From assembly GCA_025928215.1 (NCBI GenBank), contig JAICJW010000246.1, forward strand, positions 1 through 6,909: 6,909 nt of DNA. The letters are read 5' to 3'. Positions within the stretch are counted from its first letter, which is position 1; every line of letters starts with the position of its first letter. The notes under the pieces are model-generated. The model was not told the origin of the DNA and made no database searches. It saw only the letters and a program-made list of their open reading frames with translations. Origin of the DNA: Chloroflexia bacterium. GTDB lineage: Bacteria; Chloroflexota; Chloroflexia; Thermomicrobiales; JALYUS01. Below are positions 1 to 5,246 of this stretch, piece by piece. The position numbers and the translations under genes are program-made.

Positions 1-2
1 AG

Positions 3-143
3 CATATCCCGATCATTATGATCTCAGCGCACCCCGACGCGCGGAAATCCGCCGCTGCGGTCGGCGCCGACGCCTTCCTCGCCAAGCCGTGGGATATTGC
101 TGCCCTGATCGCGATTGTCGGGCAATTCGCGCTTGCTTCGTAA
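3..143 (+). CDS. Response regulator receiver domain, C-terminal end (partial)
   Basis: The open frame enters from the left edge and ends at TAA 141-143, giving 46 visible residues. It reads as the second half of a CheY-like receiver: the beta-4 strand and switch residue IPIIMISAH (Ser8 of the visible part), then GADAFLAKPW with the conserved Lys28 of the KP motif that contacts the phosphorylated Asp, then a final helix. The protein ends right after the receiver fold, so this is either a stand-alone receiver or one with its receiver at the C-terminus. The phospho-acceptor Asp lies upstream of the window. Its role in two-component signalling follows from the family; the partner kinase and output cannot be seen. 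It converges on the GlsB-like gene with a shared terminator between them. Confidence 0.85.
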   Translation, partial: HIPIIMISAHPDARKSAAAVGADAFLAKPWDIAALIAIVGQFALAS

Positions 144-172
144 CGCATTTCGTTGCCACTCGCCACACAGAA

Positions 173-200
173 AGAAAGCCGCCCCATGAGGCGGCTTTCT
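173..200. terminator. Bidirectional rho-independent terminator
   Basis: A perfect 11-bp stem, AGAAAGCCGCC (173-183) with GGCGGCTTTCT (190-200), encloses the 6-base loop CCATGA. On the - strand the stem runs into TTTCTTTCTG, a T-rich tail suited to ending the GlsB-like gene. On the + strand the tail is only TTTCT, so termination of the response-regulator transcript may be weaker. It sits between two convergent genes, where a shared terminator is expected. Confidence 0.75.
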
Positions 201-220
201 CGGTTGCGTCTCGGTGCTGC

Positions 221-511
221 TTAGACGGGTGAGCGGCTGCCCATGATCGCGCGGACGATCCACGTCAGGATCAGCGCGCCGATGAAGGCGACGACGATCG
301 AGAGGATAATACCCGTCGTCCCATTAAAGAAGAGACCGAGGATAATACCGCCGACGAAGGCGCCAATCAACCCGACGATCAGGTCGGAGATGATATTCCC
401 GCCGCCCGAACCCGCCACCATATGCGCGAGCCAGCCGGCGATCAACCCAACAATGATCCAACCGATGAGGCCCAAACCGAAGTTGATTTTCGCCAGTTCC
501 AGAAGCGCCAT
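221..511 (-). CDS. GlsB/YeaQ/YmgE family (transglycosylase-associated) membrane protein
   Basis: The 96-residue product is a very hydrophobic, Gly-rich integral membrane protein. Three membrane segments are visible at about residues 12-32, 41-61 and 66-88. The family's glycine-rich signature is clear: VGLIAGWLAH near 21-30, then a GSGGGNI turn, then IVGLIGAFVGGIILG at 45-59. A short basic tail (MGSRSPV) follows the last helix. Length and motif order match the GlsB/YeaQ/YmgE stress-response membrane proteins, often labelled transglycosylase-associated. Their biochemical role is not established; several members are induced by general stress. The start is fixed by AGGAGG at 520-525, eight bases before the ATG. 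It lies 99 bp downstream of an SDR gene on the same strand, and no convincing own promoter was seen. The family call is firm and the function open. Confidence 0.9.
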   Translation of the reverse strand: MALLELAKINFGLGLIGWIIVGLIAGWLAHMVAGSGGGNIISDLIVGLIGAFVGGIILGLFFNGTTGIILSIVVAFIGALILTWIVRAIMGSRSPV

Positions 512-610
512 CTGCGATACCTCCTAACAATACGGATAACCACACACATACCGCACGTGGATTACGCAAGCATCGTGCCACGATAGGAGGTGACGAACAT
601 GCAACCCGTT

Positions 611-1372
611 TCACGTCACGCTGAAGCCGCCATCCACGGTGATCGTTGTGCCGGTCGTCCACGCGGATTCGTCGGAGGCGAGGAAGATCGCCGCGCCGAC
701 CATGTCTGCCGGTTGCCCGGCGCGACCGAGCGGAATGCGGCTGACACGCCCGGCGAGCACGTCCGGTGTCCGGAAGATGCGCGTCGTCAGGTTCGTCTCC
801 ACCAATCCCGGCGCGATGGCATTGACGCGGATACCATGTGGCGCGAGTTCGAGCGCCATGCCGCGCACGAGCATTGCTACGCCTGCCTTCGCCGCCTGAT
901 AGTGGACGAGTTCGGGTTGGGCGCTGTGGGCGCTCACGGAGGAGGTGGCGATGATGCTTCCGCCCGTGCCATTCTGCACCATCTGCCGCGCCGCCCCCTG
1001 CCCGACGAGGAACGGCCCCTTGAGGTCCGTATCAAGCACCCAATCCCACATTGCCTCATCAATCTCGAGAAAGGGCACGCGGCGGTGCGTCCCGGCATTG
1101 CAGACGACGATGGAGAGCGGGCCGAATGTGGCCGCTTCCGTAAGCATCTGCGCCACCTGCCCGGCGTCCACGATGTCCGCCTGCACCGTCCGCGCGCGCT
1201 GCCCCATACCGCGAATTTCCTCGGCGATCTCCTCCGCTTCCCGCTGCCGTGTCCGGTAGTGGACGATTACGTCCGCCCCTTCGCGGGCGAAGCCGAGCGC
1301 GATTGCCTCCCCGATACCGCTCGATGCCCCCGTCACCAGTGCGATCCGTCCCGCGAGCCGTCCCTCCGCCAT
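611..1372 (-). CDS. SDR family NAD(P)-dependent oxidoreductase (classical, FabG-like)
   Basis: The 253-residue product is a full-length classical short-chain dehydrogenase/reductase with a Rossmann fold. The cofactor motif TGASSGIG is at 14-21, NAG at 92-94, and the catalytic Ser145, Tyr158 and Lys162 (YQAAK) are all present. NAIAPG and the terminal TVDGG are at 184-189 and 245-249. After beta-2 the sequence is HYRTR (38-42) with no acidic residue and two arginines, which by family rules favours NADP(H). The position normally held by the tetrad Asn is Asp116, in DTDLKGPF. The start is supported by GAGGAGG at 1380-1386, seven bases before the ATG. The gene is divergent from a second SDR, with about 115 bp between them. 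The substrate is not determinable; gluconate 5-dehydrogenase, KduD-like and 3-oxoacyl-ACP reductase-like enzymes all share this architecture. Enzyme class is certain. Confidence 0.93.
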   Translation of the reverse strand: MAEGRLAGRIALVTGASSGIGEAIALGFAREGADVIVHYRTRQREAEEIAEEIRGMGQRARTVQADIVDAGQVAQMLTEAATFGPLSIVVCNAGTHRRVPFLEIDEAMWDWVLDTDLKGPFLVGQGAARQMVQNGTGGSIIATSSVSAHSAQPELVHYQAAKAGVAMLVRGMALELAPHGIRVNAIAPGLVETNLTTRIFRTPDVLAGRVSRIPLGRAGQPADMVGAAIFLASDESAWTTGTTITVDGGFSVT

Positions 1373-1433
1373 ACCATTTCCTCCTCACATACATCTACAA
1401 TAGGAAAGACCATTGAACCATAGAGGGCGCGCT

Positions 1434-1461
1434 TTGACATCGGCGACCGGCGATTGAGCAT
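1434..1461 (+). promoter_or_regulatory. Possible sigma-70-type promoter for the + strand SDR
   Basis: A perfect TTGACA lies at 1434-1439 in the divergent intergenic region. With a 16-bp spacer the -10 would be GAGCAT (1456-1461), only 3 of 6 consensus bases. The start codon follows at 1488, so the leader would be short. The -35 match and location are suggestive, but the -10 is poor. Confidence 0.3.
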
Positions 1462-1487
1462 GACCAGCATGGTACAGGGGGTGGCGC

Positions 1488-2270
1488 ATGAGGCTCACCG
1501 GCAAGGTAGCGTTGATCACCGGCGGTGGCGGCGCGATCGGTGGCGCGCAGGCGCGGCTCTTCGCGCGCGAGGGCGCGGCCATCTGTGTGGCCGATCTCTT
1601 TCCTGAGAAGGCAGCGGCCGTCGCGGAGGAGATTGCGGCGGCTGGCGGTCGCGCCCTCGCTGTCCGGCTCGATGTTCAGCGCGCGGATGCGTGGGCGGAA
1701 GCAGTCGCGGCGACGGAGCAGGCATTCGGGCCGGTCTCAATCCTCTGTAACAACGCGGGCGCGAATGTGCGCGTCGGGTTCGATGAGCAGACGGAGGAGA
1801 TGTGGCATTTGATCGTCGGCACGATCCTCACCGGCTCCTTCCTCGGCATTAAAGCAGTGATACCCGCGATGCGCCGCGCCGGTGGCGGCGTGATCGTCAA
1901 TCTCGGTTCCCTGGCCTCGATCCGTCCGGGCGCGGGTAGCCCCGGATACGGCGCGGCGAAGATGGGGCTTGTCGGCCTCACACGTTCCGCCGCCGCCTCT
2001 TATGCGCGGGAGAATATCCGCTGCATGCTGATCTCCCCCGGACATGTGGATACGCCATTCATCCGGGATGACACCCCCTACAGCCCGAACGATCCGCAGA
2101 CAAGCATAGACAATCCGGCGAACTACGAACGCCGCCTCCAGAACACACCGCTCGGTCGCCTCCAGCGGGCGGACGACATCGCGAGCGCATTCCTCTTCGC
2201 CGTTTCGGACGACGCGGCGATGATTACCGGCTCGATGATTACCGTGGACGGCGGCGCCGCATTGCTCTAA
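1488..2270 (+). CDS. SDR family NAD(H)-dependent oxidoreductase (classical)
   Basis: The 260-residue product is a second classical short-chain dehydrogenase, clearly different in sequence from its divergent neighbour. The cofactor loop reads TGGGGAIG (11-18), with Ala replacing the middle Gly of TGxxxGxG. Asp36 at the end of beta-2 points to NAD(H) preference. NNAG is at 88-91, and catalytic Ser141, Tyr154 and Lys158 (YGAAK) are in place. The tetrad Asn position is Ile113 (ILTGSF), an unusual loss. A long substrate-loop insertion (about 191-216, with many Pro, Asp and Asn) follows SPGHVDTP. The end is the normal TVDGG plus a short hydrophobic tail. AGGGGG at 1476-1481, six bases before the ATG, supports the start. 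It precedes the sugar kinase by 89 bp on the same strand, so a sugar or sugar-acid substrate is plausible. That is an inference from context only. Confidence 0.93.
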   Translation: MRLTGKVALITGGGGAIGGAQARLFAREGAAICVADLFPEKAAAVAEEIAAAGGRALAVRLDVQRADAWAEAVAATEQAFGPVSILCNNAGANVRVGFDEQTEEMWHLIVGTILTGSFLGIKAVIPAMRRAGGGVIVNLGSLASIRPGAGSPGYGAAKMGLVGLTRSAAASYARENIRCMLISPGHVDTPFIRDDTPYSPNDPQTSIDNPANYERRLQNTPLGRLQRADDIASAFLFAVSDDAAMITGSMITVDGGAALL

Positions 2271-2344
2271 AGAGCGTTCTTCTCTGTGTCCTTCCTGTCC
2301 TCTGCGCTATGATTCTCCCGTTTCATGGGGGACGGTTGCTGATC

Positions 2345-2353
2345 GGAGGAGGG
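2345..2353 (+). promoter_or_regulatory. Strong ribosome binding site that sets the kinase start at GTG 2360
   Basis: GGAGGAGGG (2345-2353) lies six bases before GTG 2360. An upstream in-frame ATG at 2309 has no ribosome binding site and would add 17 residues encoded across this very site. The GTG is therefore the better start. Confidence 0.75.
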
Positions 2354-2359
2354 ATAGGC

Positions 2360-3451
2360 GTGCAGGACGAGCGGGATGAACTGAGCGAGATGGGGAACAC
2401 GGATGCGAGCGCGTCGAAGACGCGGGAAGCGCCCCTGCTGCCGGGTGCCGAGGGGCGGCGATATGACCTCGTGAGCGTCGGGGAGGCGATGCTGCGGTTC
2501 ACGCCGCCGCACGGGCTACGGATCGAGCAGACGCTCTCTCTCGATCTCGCGGTTGGCGGCGCGGAATTGAATGTCGCGGTCGCGATGAGCCGGATCGGCG
2601 GGCGGACGGCGTGGCTCTCGAAACTACCCGATACGTCGCTCGGCCACATCATCGGCAATCAGGCGCGCATCCACGGCGTGGACACGCGCCGCATCATCTG
2701 GACGGACGCGGCGGACTCCCGCCTCGGCACCTTCTTCCTCGAATCGGGTGCCGTGCCGCGCGCGGGCGAGATCGTCTACGACCGCACCAACTCCGCCGCC
2801 TCGACGATGGCGCCGGACGACTGGGACTGGCCGACGCTTCTGCGCGAGACGCGCGTTTTTCATATCACCGGCATCACCCCCGCGCTCTCCGCGTCGTGCC
2901 GCGCGATGACTTTCGCGGCGGTCGCGGCAGCGAAGGAGGCGGGCTGCGCCATCTCCTGCGACCTCAACTACCGCTCGAAACTCTGGACGCCCGAGGAAGC
3001 CGCTGCCTGCCTGCGCGAACTGCTGCCGCAGGTGGATGTGATTCTCACCGGCAGCAGCGATCTGAAGATTATCTTCGGTGCGACGGGTAAACCGGCGGAA
3101 CTCGCCCAATGGCTGCGCGCGGAGTTCGGCGTGCCGGTGGCGAGCGTCGGCAAGCGGCGCGGGAACGCGGCGAGCGGCATGCAGGCGCGGCGGAGCGTCG
3201 TCGCGACGGAGCGCGGTGTTTTCACCAGCCCCGGCGCGGAGTTCCAACCACTCGACCCGATCGGCGCGGGCGATGCCTACGGCGCGGGCTTTCTCTATGG
3301 CCTCCTGACCACCGACGATGAGGAGCAGGCCGTCGCGATGGGCGATGCGATGGCCGCCCTCAAACACACCGTCCCCGGTGACTTCTGCGTCGTCTCCCGC
3401 GCCGAACTCGATGCCGTCCTCGCCAGAGAGGGCATGCGCCTGCGCCGGTAA
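2360..3451 (+). CDS. PfkB-family sugar kinase, probable 2-dehydro-3-deoxygluconokinase
   Basis: From GTG 2360 the protein has 363 residues, within the PfkB/ribokinase range, with an extra polar N-terminal tail of about 34 residues. The domain opens with YDLVSVGEAMLRF. PfkB signature 1 is GGAELNVAVAMSRIGG (66-81). DLNYRSKLW (201-209) is typical of KDG-kinase-like members. Signature 2 is DPIGAGD (299-305), followed by AYGAGF, with Asp305 as catalytic base and the GAGD anion hole. The C-terminal GDFCVVS also fits KdgK-type enzymes. The usual NxxE magnesium/phosphate motif appears as GSSD (231-234), a degenerate form. Such kinases phosphorylate 2-keto-3-deoxygluconate using ATP, feeding the Entner-Doudoroff lower pathway. 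Substrate assignment is by resemblance; fructokinase or another sugar kinase is possible. It follows an SDR on the same strand, possibly as one transcript. Confidence 0.85.
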   Translation: MQDERDELSEMGNTDASASKTREAPLLPGAEGRRYDLVSVGEAMLRFTPPHGLRIEQTLSLDLAVGGAELNVAVAMSRIGGRTAWLSKLPDTSLGHIIGNQARIHGVDTRRIIWTDAADSRLGTFFLESGAVPRAGEIVYDRTNSAASTMAPDDWDWPTLLRETRVFHITGITPALSASCRAMTFAAVAAAKEAGCAISCDLNYRSKLWTPEEAAACLRELLPQVDVILTGSSDLKIIFGATGKPAELAQWLRAEFGVPVASVGKRRGNAASGMQARRSVVATERGVFTSPGAEFQPLDPIGAGDAYGAGFLYGLLTTDDEEQAVAMGDAMAALKHTVPGDFCVVSRAELDAVLAREGMRLRR

Positions 3452-3484
3452 CGGAATCCACGGATTCTGAGGGGGAGCGCCCTC

Positions 3485-3931
3485 GTGACGAATGATTCGG
3501 ATCGCAACGTGGAGAGAGAAGGTGAGCGGGCGAGCCAGCATCCGGTGGAACTGCTCATCCGCGAAATCATCCGTACCCGCCGTACGGCGACCAATGAAGA
3601 GATTGAGCAGATCATCGAGCGGATGGCGGCTGTGCCTTTCAACCCGGATAGGGTGGGCGTTCCCCAGAAGCACCGAGGGTTGCGCTATCGAGGGCGCGTC
3701 GTGCGCCCCGCGAGGACTCTTTATTCGTGCATCTCGTCCAGCGGGTGCTGCTTGAAGAACAATGGAGAGCGGGCACAAGTGCGGAGGAATATCTCGGCGA
3801 TTTGCGATCCGCAATTCTTGACTCTCACGCTCGGCTCCTTGTCTATCATCGTCGCGGCGGTTCGATTGCCGGAATTCTCGTGACAAATCCCGTGCCCCTC
3901 GCCCGTCGTGGCGCGAAACACGAACCATACC
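3485..3931 (+). pseudogene. Unnamed conserved gene, N-terminal portion: frameshifted and cut by an insertion
   Basis: GTG 3485 has a good ribosome site (GAGGGGGAG, 3469-3477). The first frame reads a soluble helical region (HPVELLIREIIRTRR, then NEEIEQIIERMAAVPFNP) and continues to GLRYRGRVVRP, near 3709. After that the frame becomes low-quality sequence and stops at 3883. In the frame one base back, REDSLFVHLVQRVLLEEQW begins at 3709, followed by GTSAEEYLGDLRSAI and RRGAKHEPY, ending at 3931. The switch point is a CCCC run (3706-3709), consistent with loss of one C. The frame itself stays open to TGA 3952, but its last seven codons belong to the inserted element. The matching C-terminal part is at 4820-4932. 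I recognise the sequence style as a conserved hypothetical family but cannot name it or give a function. The gene lies 33 bp after the kinase. Confidence 0.65.
3922..3931 (+). repeat. Left copy of flanking direct repeat GAACCATACC (candidate target-site duplication)
   Basis: GAACCATACC here is identical to 4820-4829. It is the last sequence of the interrupted gene before the element (codons for Glu-Pro-Tyr). Neighbouring bases differ on both sides, so the exact repeat is 10 bp. That is in the range made by several DDE transposase families, for example IS4 and ISAs1. Confidence 0.65.
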
Positions 3932-3964
3932 ACGCTCCGTCTTATGATCCATGACACATATGGG
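3932..3964 (+). repeat. Left terminal inverted repeat of the DinB cassette
   Basis: It starts ACGCTCCGTC at the direct-repeat boundary and ends with the core TGACACATATGGG (3952-3964). Compared with the reverse complement of the right end, the outer 16 bases match at 10 positions and the 13-base core is identical. A further GTC (3967-3969) also matches after two mismatches. The core supplies the TGA that ends the upstream open frame at 3952-3954. Confidence 0.6.
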
Positions 3965-4003
3965 TCGTCGCCCTGAGACAGATGATTCGGGTTGGCATCC
4001 GCC

Positions 4004-4600
4004 TTATGCCGCGCTCAAGCGGTGCGGTGAGCCGAGGCAGCTATGCACGGTGCGCAACTCACCCCAGTGATAGAAGGGATGGGTCACGCCGAACATGAAG
4101 AAGAGTGCCCCGCGCGTCTCGCCGCTGTACAGGGGCTGCTTGGGCCAAGCATACCCCGGCCGCAGTATCCCCTCATCGTAGAGCACCCGGTGCAGGTGCG
4201 GGAGGGGGACGGCCGCGTCGAGGATGGCCGGATCGAGGTGCCGGACGAGTGCCCGCGTGCGCTCCGCCACCGCGAGGGAGTACGCCCAGAGCGCGCCGAT
4301 ATCGGCCTGCGCGTTCAGCACATCGACCTCGTCCGACGGCATCGTGGATCCGTGGTGGCGGAGCGGAATCCGCATCCGCGCCGGCCACTGCGCGGCCGGA
4401 TCGTCCAGGACTTGCGGCTCATCGAAGACCACGCGATTCAGGCCACTGTCCTCGGCCCGCGCCATATGCCAGACGAGCCAAGTGATCGGGTTAAGGCCGT
4501 GCGGCCGGGCGCGCCATTCGGCCTCGGGGCAGGCGACGAGGTCTTCCATGGCGGAGCGCAGATCCTCGTAGCGCGAAAGAAATAGCTGTGCGATCTCCAT
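4004..4600 (-). CDS. DinB-family (DinB_2-like) putative metalloenzyme
   Basis: The 198-residue product has the DinB/YfiT four-helix-bundle layout. The three histidines expected to bind a divalent metal are visible: His45 in WLVWHMARAED, and His174 and His178 in THPFYHWGEL, the family's HxxxH near the C-terminus. LFLSRYEDLRSAMEDL forms the first helix. Members include thiol transferases such as bacillithiol- or mycothiol-dependent enzymes, and many of unknown role, so a specific reaction cannot be given. ATG 4600 follows AGGGAGG (4606-4612); an in-frame start 141 bases further upstream gives a low-complexity Arg/Pro-rich lead with no family character. The gene is the only passenger of the insertion cassette and points to the left. 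Its base composition and codon use look like the chromosome, not foreign. Confidence 0.85.
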   Translation of the reverse strand: MEIAQLFLSRYEDLRSAMEDLVACPEAEWRARPHGLNPITWLVWHMARAEDSGLNRVVFDEPQVLDDPAAQWPARMRIPLRHHGSTMPSDEVDVLNAQADIGALWAYSLAVAERTRALVRHLDPAILDAAVPLPHLHRVLYDEGILRPGYAWPKQPLYSGETRGALFFMFGVTHPFYHWGELRTVHSCLGSPHRLSAA

Positions 4601-4657
4601 CTCTCCCTCCCTCTTGCTGGCATGTCCCCGCAACAATCGGCGACAAGGGACGCTCGG

Positions 4658-4687
4658 AGGATAGGGTAGGTGCCATCGTAACTGCAA
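4658..4687 (-). promoter_or_regulatory. Possible promoter of the DinB gene inside the cassette
   Basis: On the - strand TTGCAG (4682-4687) and TATCCT (4658-4663) are separated by 18 bp, giving a leader of about 50 bases before ATG 4600. The -35 matches consensus at 3 of 6 bases and the -10 at 4 of 6. The rest of 4601-4787 shows no gene; the stretch between this site and the right terminal repeat holds nothing I recognise. Confidence 0.3.
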
Positions 4688-4787
4688 ACGGGCACTGGGT
4701 ATGTCCGTGGCCAAGGCTGCCGCCTTCCGCCTAGCAGGCACCAGAACCCCTCACCGCTTTACCGCTCGGTTCGTCTCGACCTGACTG

Positions 4788-4819
4788 CCCATATGTGTCA
4801 GTCACTTACGACGTGGTGT
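4788..4819 (-). repeat. Right terminal inverted repeat of the DinB cassette
   Basis: Read on the - strand from 4819 it starts ACACCACGTC and ends with the core TGACACATATGGG (4800 to 4788), mirroring the left end with one base less in the spacer. The outermost AC and the CGTC at positions 7-10 match the left end. Confidence 0.6.
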
Positions 4820-4829
4820 GAACCATACC
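4820..4829 (+). repeat. Right copy of flanking direct repeat GAACCATACC
   Basis: Identical to 3922-3931. Here the repeat runs directly into CTG and the remaining C-terminal codons of the interrupted gene. Confidence 0.65.
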
Positions 4830-4932
4830 TGTATATTTGTCTACTCGGCGGATCGCGGTCATAGTCTCAGGGTATCAGGTCAGCGGCATTGAGCAGATTA
4901 CCATCTCCGGAGAACCGTTATGGCTCAGGTAA
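4820..4932 (+). pseudogene. Unnamed conserved gene, C-terminal portion: resumed after the insertion, two frame changes
   Basis: From the direct repeat the sequence reads Glu-Pro-Tyr-Leu (to 4831). It then continues, one base shifted, as IFVYSADRG (4833-4859), then one base shifted again as IVSGYQVSG (4861-4887), and on through ISGEPLWLR to TAA 4930-4932. Each piece is dense, protein-like sequence, while the same stretches in a single frame are not. Joined to the left piece (3485-3931) this gives a protein of about 180 residues. With the CCCC-run shift there are three frame changes plus the insertion, which indicates decay and not a single sequencing slip. The stop codon overlaps the start of the next gene (ATG 4920), so the two were probably translationally coupled. 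Function unknown. Confidence 0.55.
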
Positions 4933-5159
4933 CACAAGCAGTCTCACAAGATATCGAAAAACTTCTTGATTTGCTTGTCTGGCAGTGGGAGCGTCTTCCT
5001 GAAGTCGAATCGGAGATTGATACGTGGGACTTAATGGAGCGACTGAATTTTATCGAGGAGTGGCCGCTTGAGGAAGATCGCCTCATGCACCTCAAGCGGT
5101 ATGTTGATGATGGATTGCTCAACCTGTCACAGCGAAACCGCTTTGCGGCACTCGAGTAA
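4920..5159 (+). CDS. Small conserved protein, probably truncated by an in-frame stop
   Basis: ATG 4920 follows GGAGAA (4909-4914) and overlaps the 3' end of the interrupted gene by 13 bases. The 79-residue product is acidic, has no Cys, and looks alpha-helical, with a Trp/Glu-rich middle (LLVWQWERLPEVE, WDLMERLNFIEEW) and a final RNRFAALE. After TAA 5157-5159 the same frame continues as TIARNRPIIRRLQNS to TAG 5205-5207, which looks like the natural end of such a protein. The intact form would then be 95 residues, with TAA in place of one sense codon. Its GC content and codon use (ATT, CTT, GAT, AAA) are visibly lower in GC than the flanking genes, suggesting acquisition of this two-gene module. 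I recall similar short proteins in cyanobacteria and Chloroflexota but cannot name the family or role. Confidence 0.6.
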   Translation: MAQVTQAVSQDIEKLLDLLVWQWERLPEVESEIDTWDLMERLNFIEEWPLEEDRLMHLKRYVDDGLLNLSQRNRFAALE

Positions 5160-5227
5160 ACAATTGCCCGGAACCGTCCCATCATCCGGCGGTTGCAGAA
5201 CAGTTAGTCCGTAAAGGCTTCTATTAA

Positions 5228-5245
5228 ACATCAATCGCATGATGT
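5228..5245 (-). terminator. Weak candidate terminator after the DUF2203 gene
   Basis: ACATCA (5228-5233) pairs with TGATGT (5240-5245) around a 6-base loop. On the - strand the hairpin starts just after the DUF2203 stop codon and is followed by TTTAATAG. A 6-bp AT-rich stem is short, so this is tentative. Confidence 0.35.
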
Positions 5246-5246
5246 G

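Larger units (their letters stand above)
3932..4819. mobile_element. 888-bp transposase-less insertion cassette carrying a DinB-family gene
   Basis: Three independent observations define this element. A perfect 10-bp direct repeat, GAACCATACC, lies immediately outside both ends. The two ends are imperfect inverted repeats of 33 and 32 bp that include a perfect 13-bp core, TGACACATATGGG. The flanks are two pieces of one conserved gene: Glu-Pro-Tyr codons end the left piece, and the same repeat begins the right piece, which continues towards IFVYSADRG. The only gene inside is the DinB-family gene at 4004-4600 (- strand); there is no transposase reading frame. This resembles the mobile insertion cassettes known from IS231-type elements in Bacillus, where IS termini carry a passenger gene and depend on a transposase supplied in trans. 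The transposase family is not assigned. The call rests on sequence structure only. Confidence 0.65.

Noticed and set aside
590..1423. A 277-codon open frame on the + strand, with a near-perfect Shine-Dalgarno (AGGAGGTGA, 585-593) just before ATG 599.
   Set aside because: It is antisense to the - strand SDR, which has all family motifs. Its own translation is His/Arg/Cys-rich with no domain character. The ribosome site is probably a coincidence.
2309..2359. Upstream ATG start for the sugar kinase at 2309.
   Set aside because: It has no ribosome binding site, and the extra codons cover the strong GGAGGAGGG site that serves GTG 2360.
3454..3467. GAATCC and GGATTC palindrome after the kinase as a terminator.
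   Set aside because: The loop is only two bases and no T run follows. It lies just before the ribosome site of the next gene.
3485..3883. An uninterrupted 132-residue protein from GTG 3485.
   Set aside because: After about residue 75 the sequence loses coding character, while the frame one base back becomes strongly protein-like. A frameshift explains this better.
2624..3952. A 442-codon open frame on the - strand.
   Set aside because: It is antisense to the sugar kinase and the interrupted gene. Its Arg/Ala-rich composition reflects the high-GC codon pattern of the true genes.
4601..4741. A 47-residue N-terminal extension of the DinB protein.
   Set aside because: It is Arg/Pro/Leu-rich, overlaps the ribosome site and candidate promoter, and lies before the family-consistent start at 4600.
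4806..4837. A promoter-like TATATT (4832-4837) before the small gene at 4920.
   Set aside because: It falls inside codons of the reconstructed C-terminal part, and no good -35 is found at 16-18 bp. It may still work by chance but is not supported.
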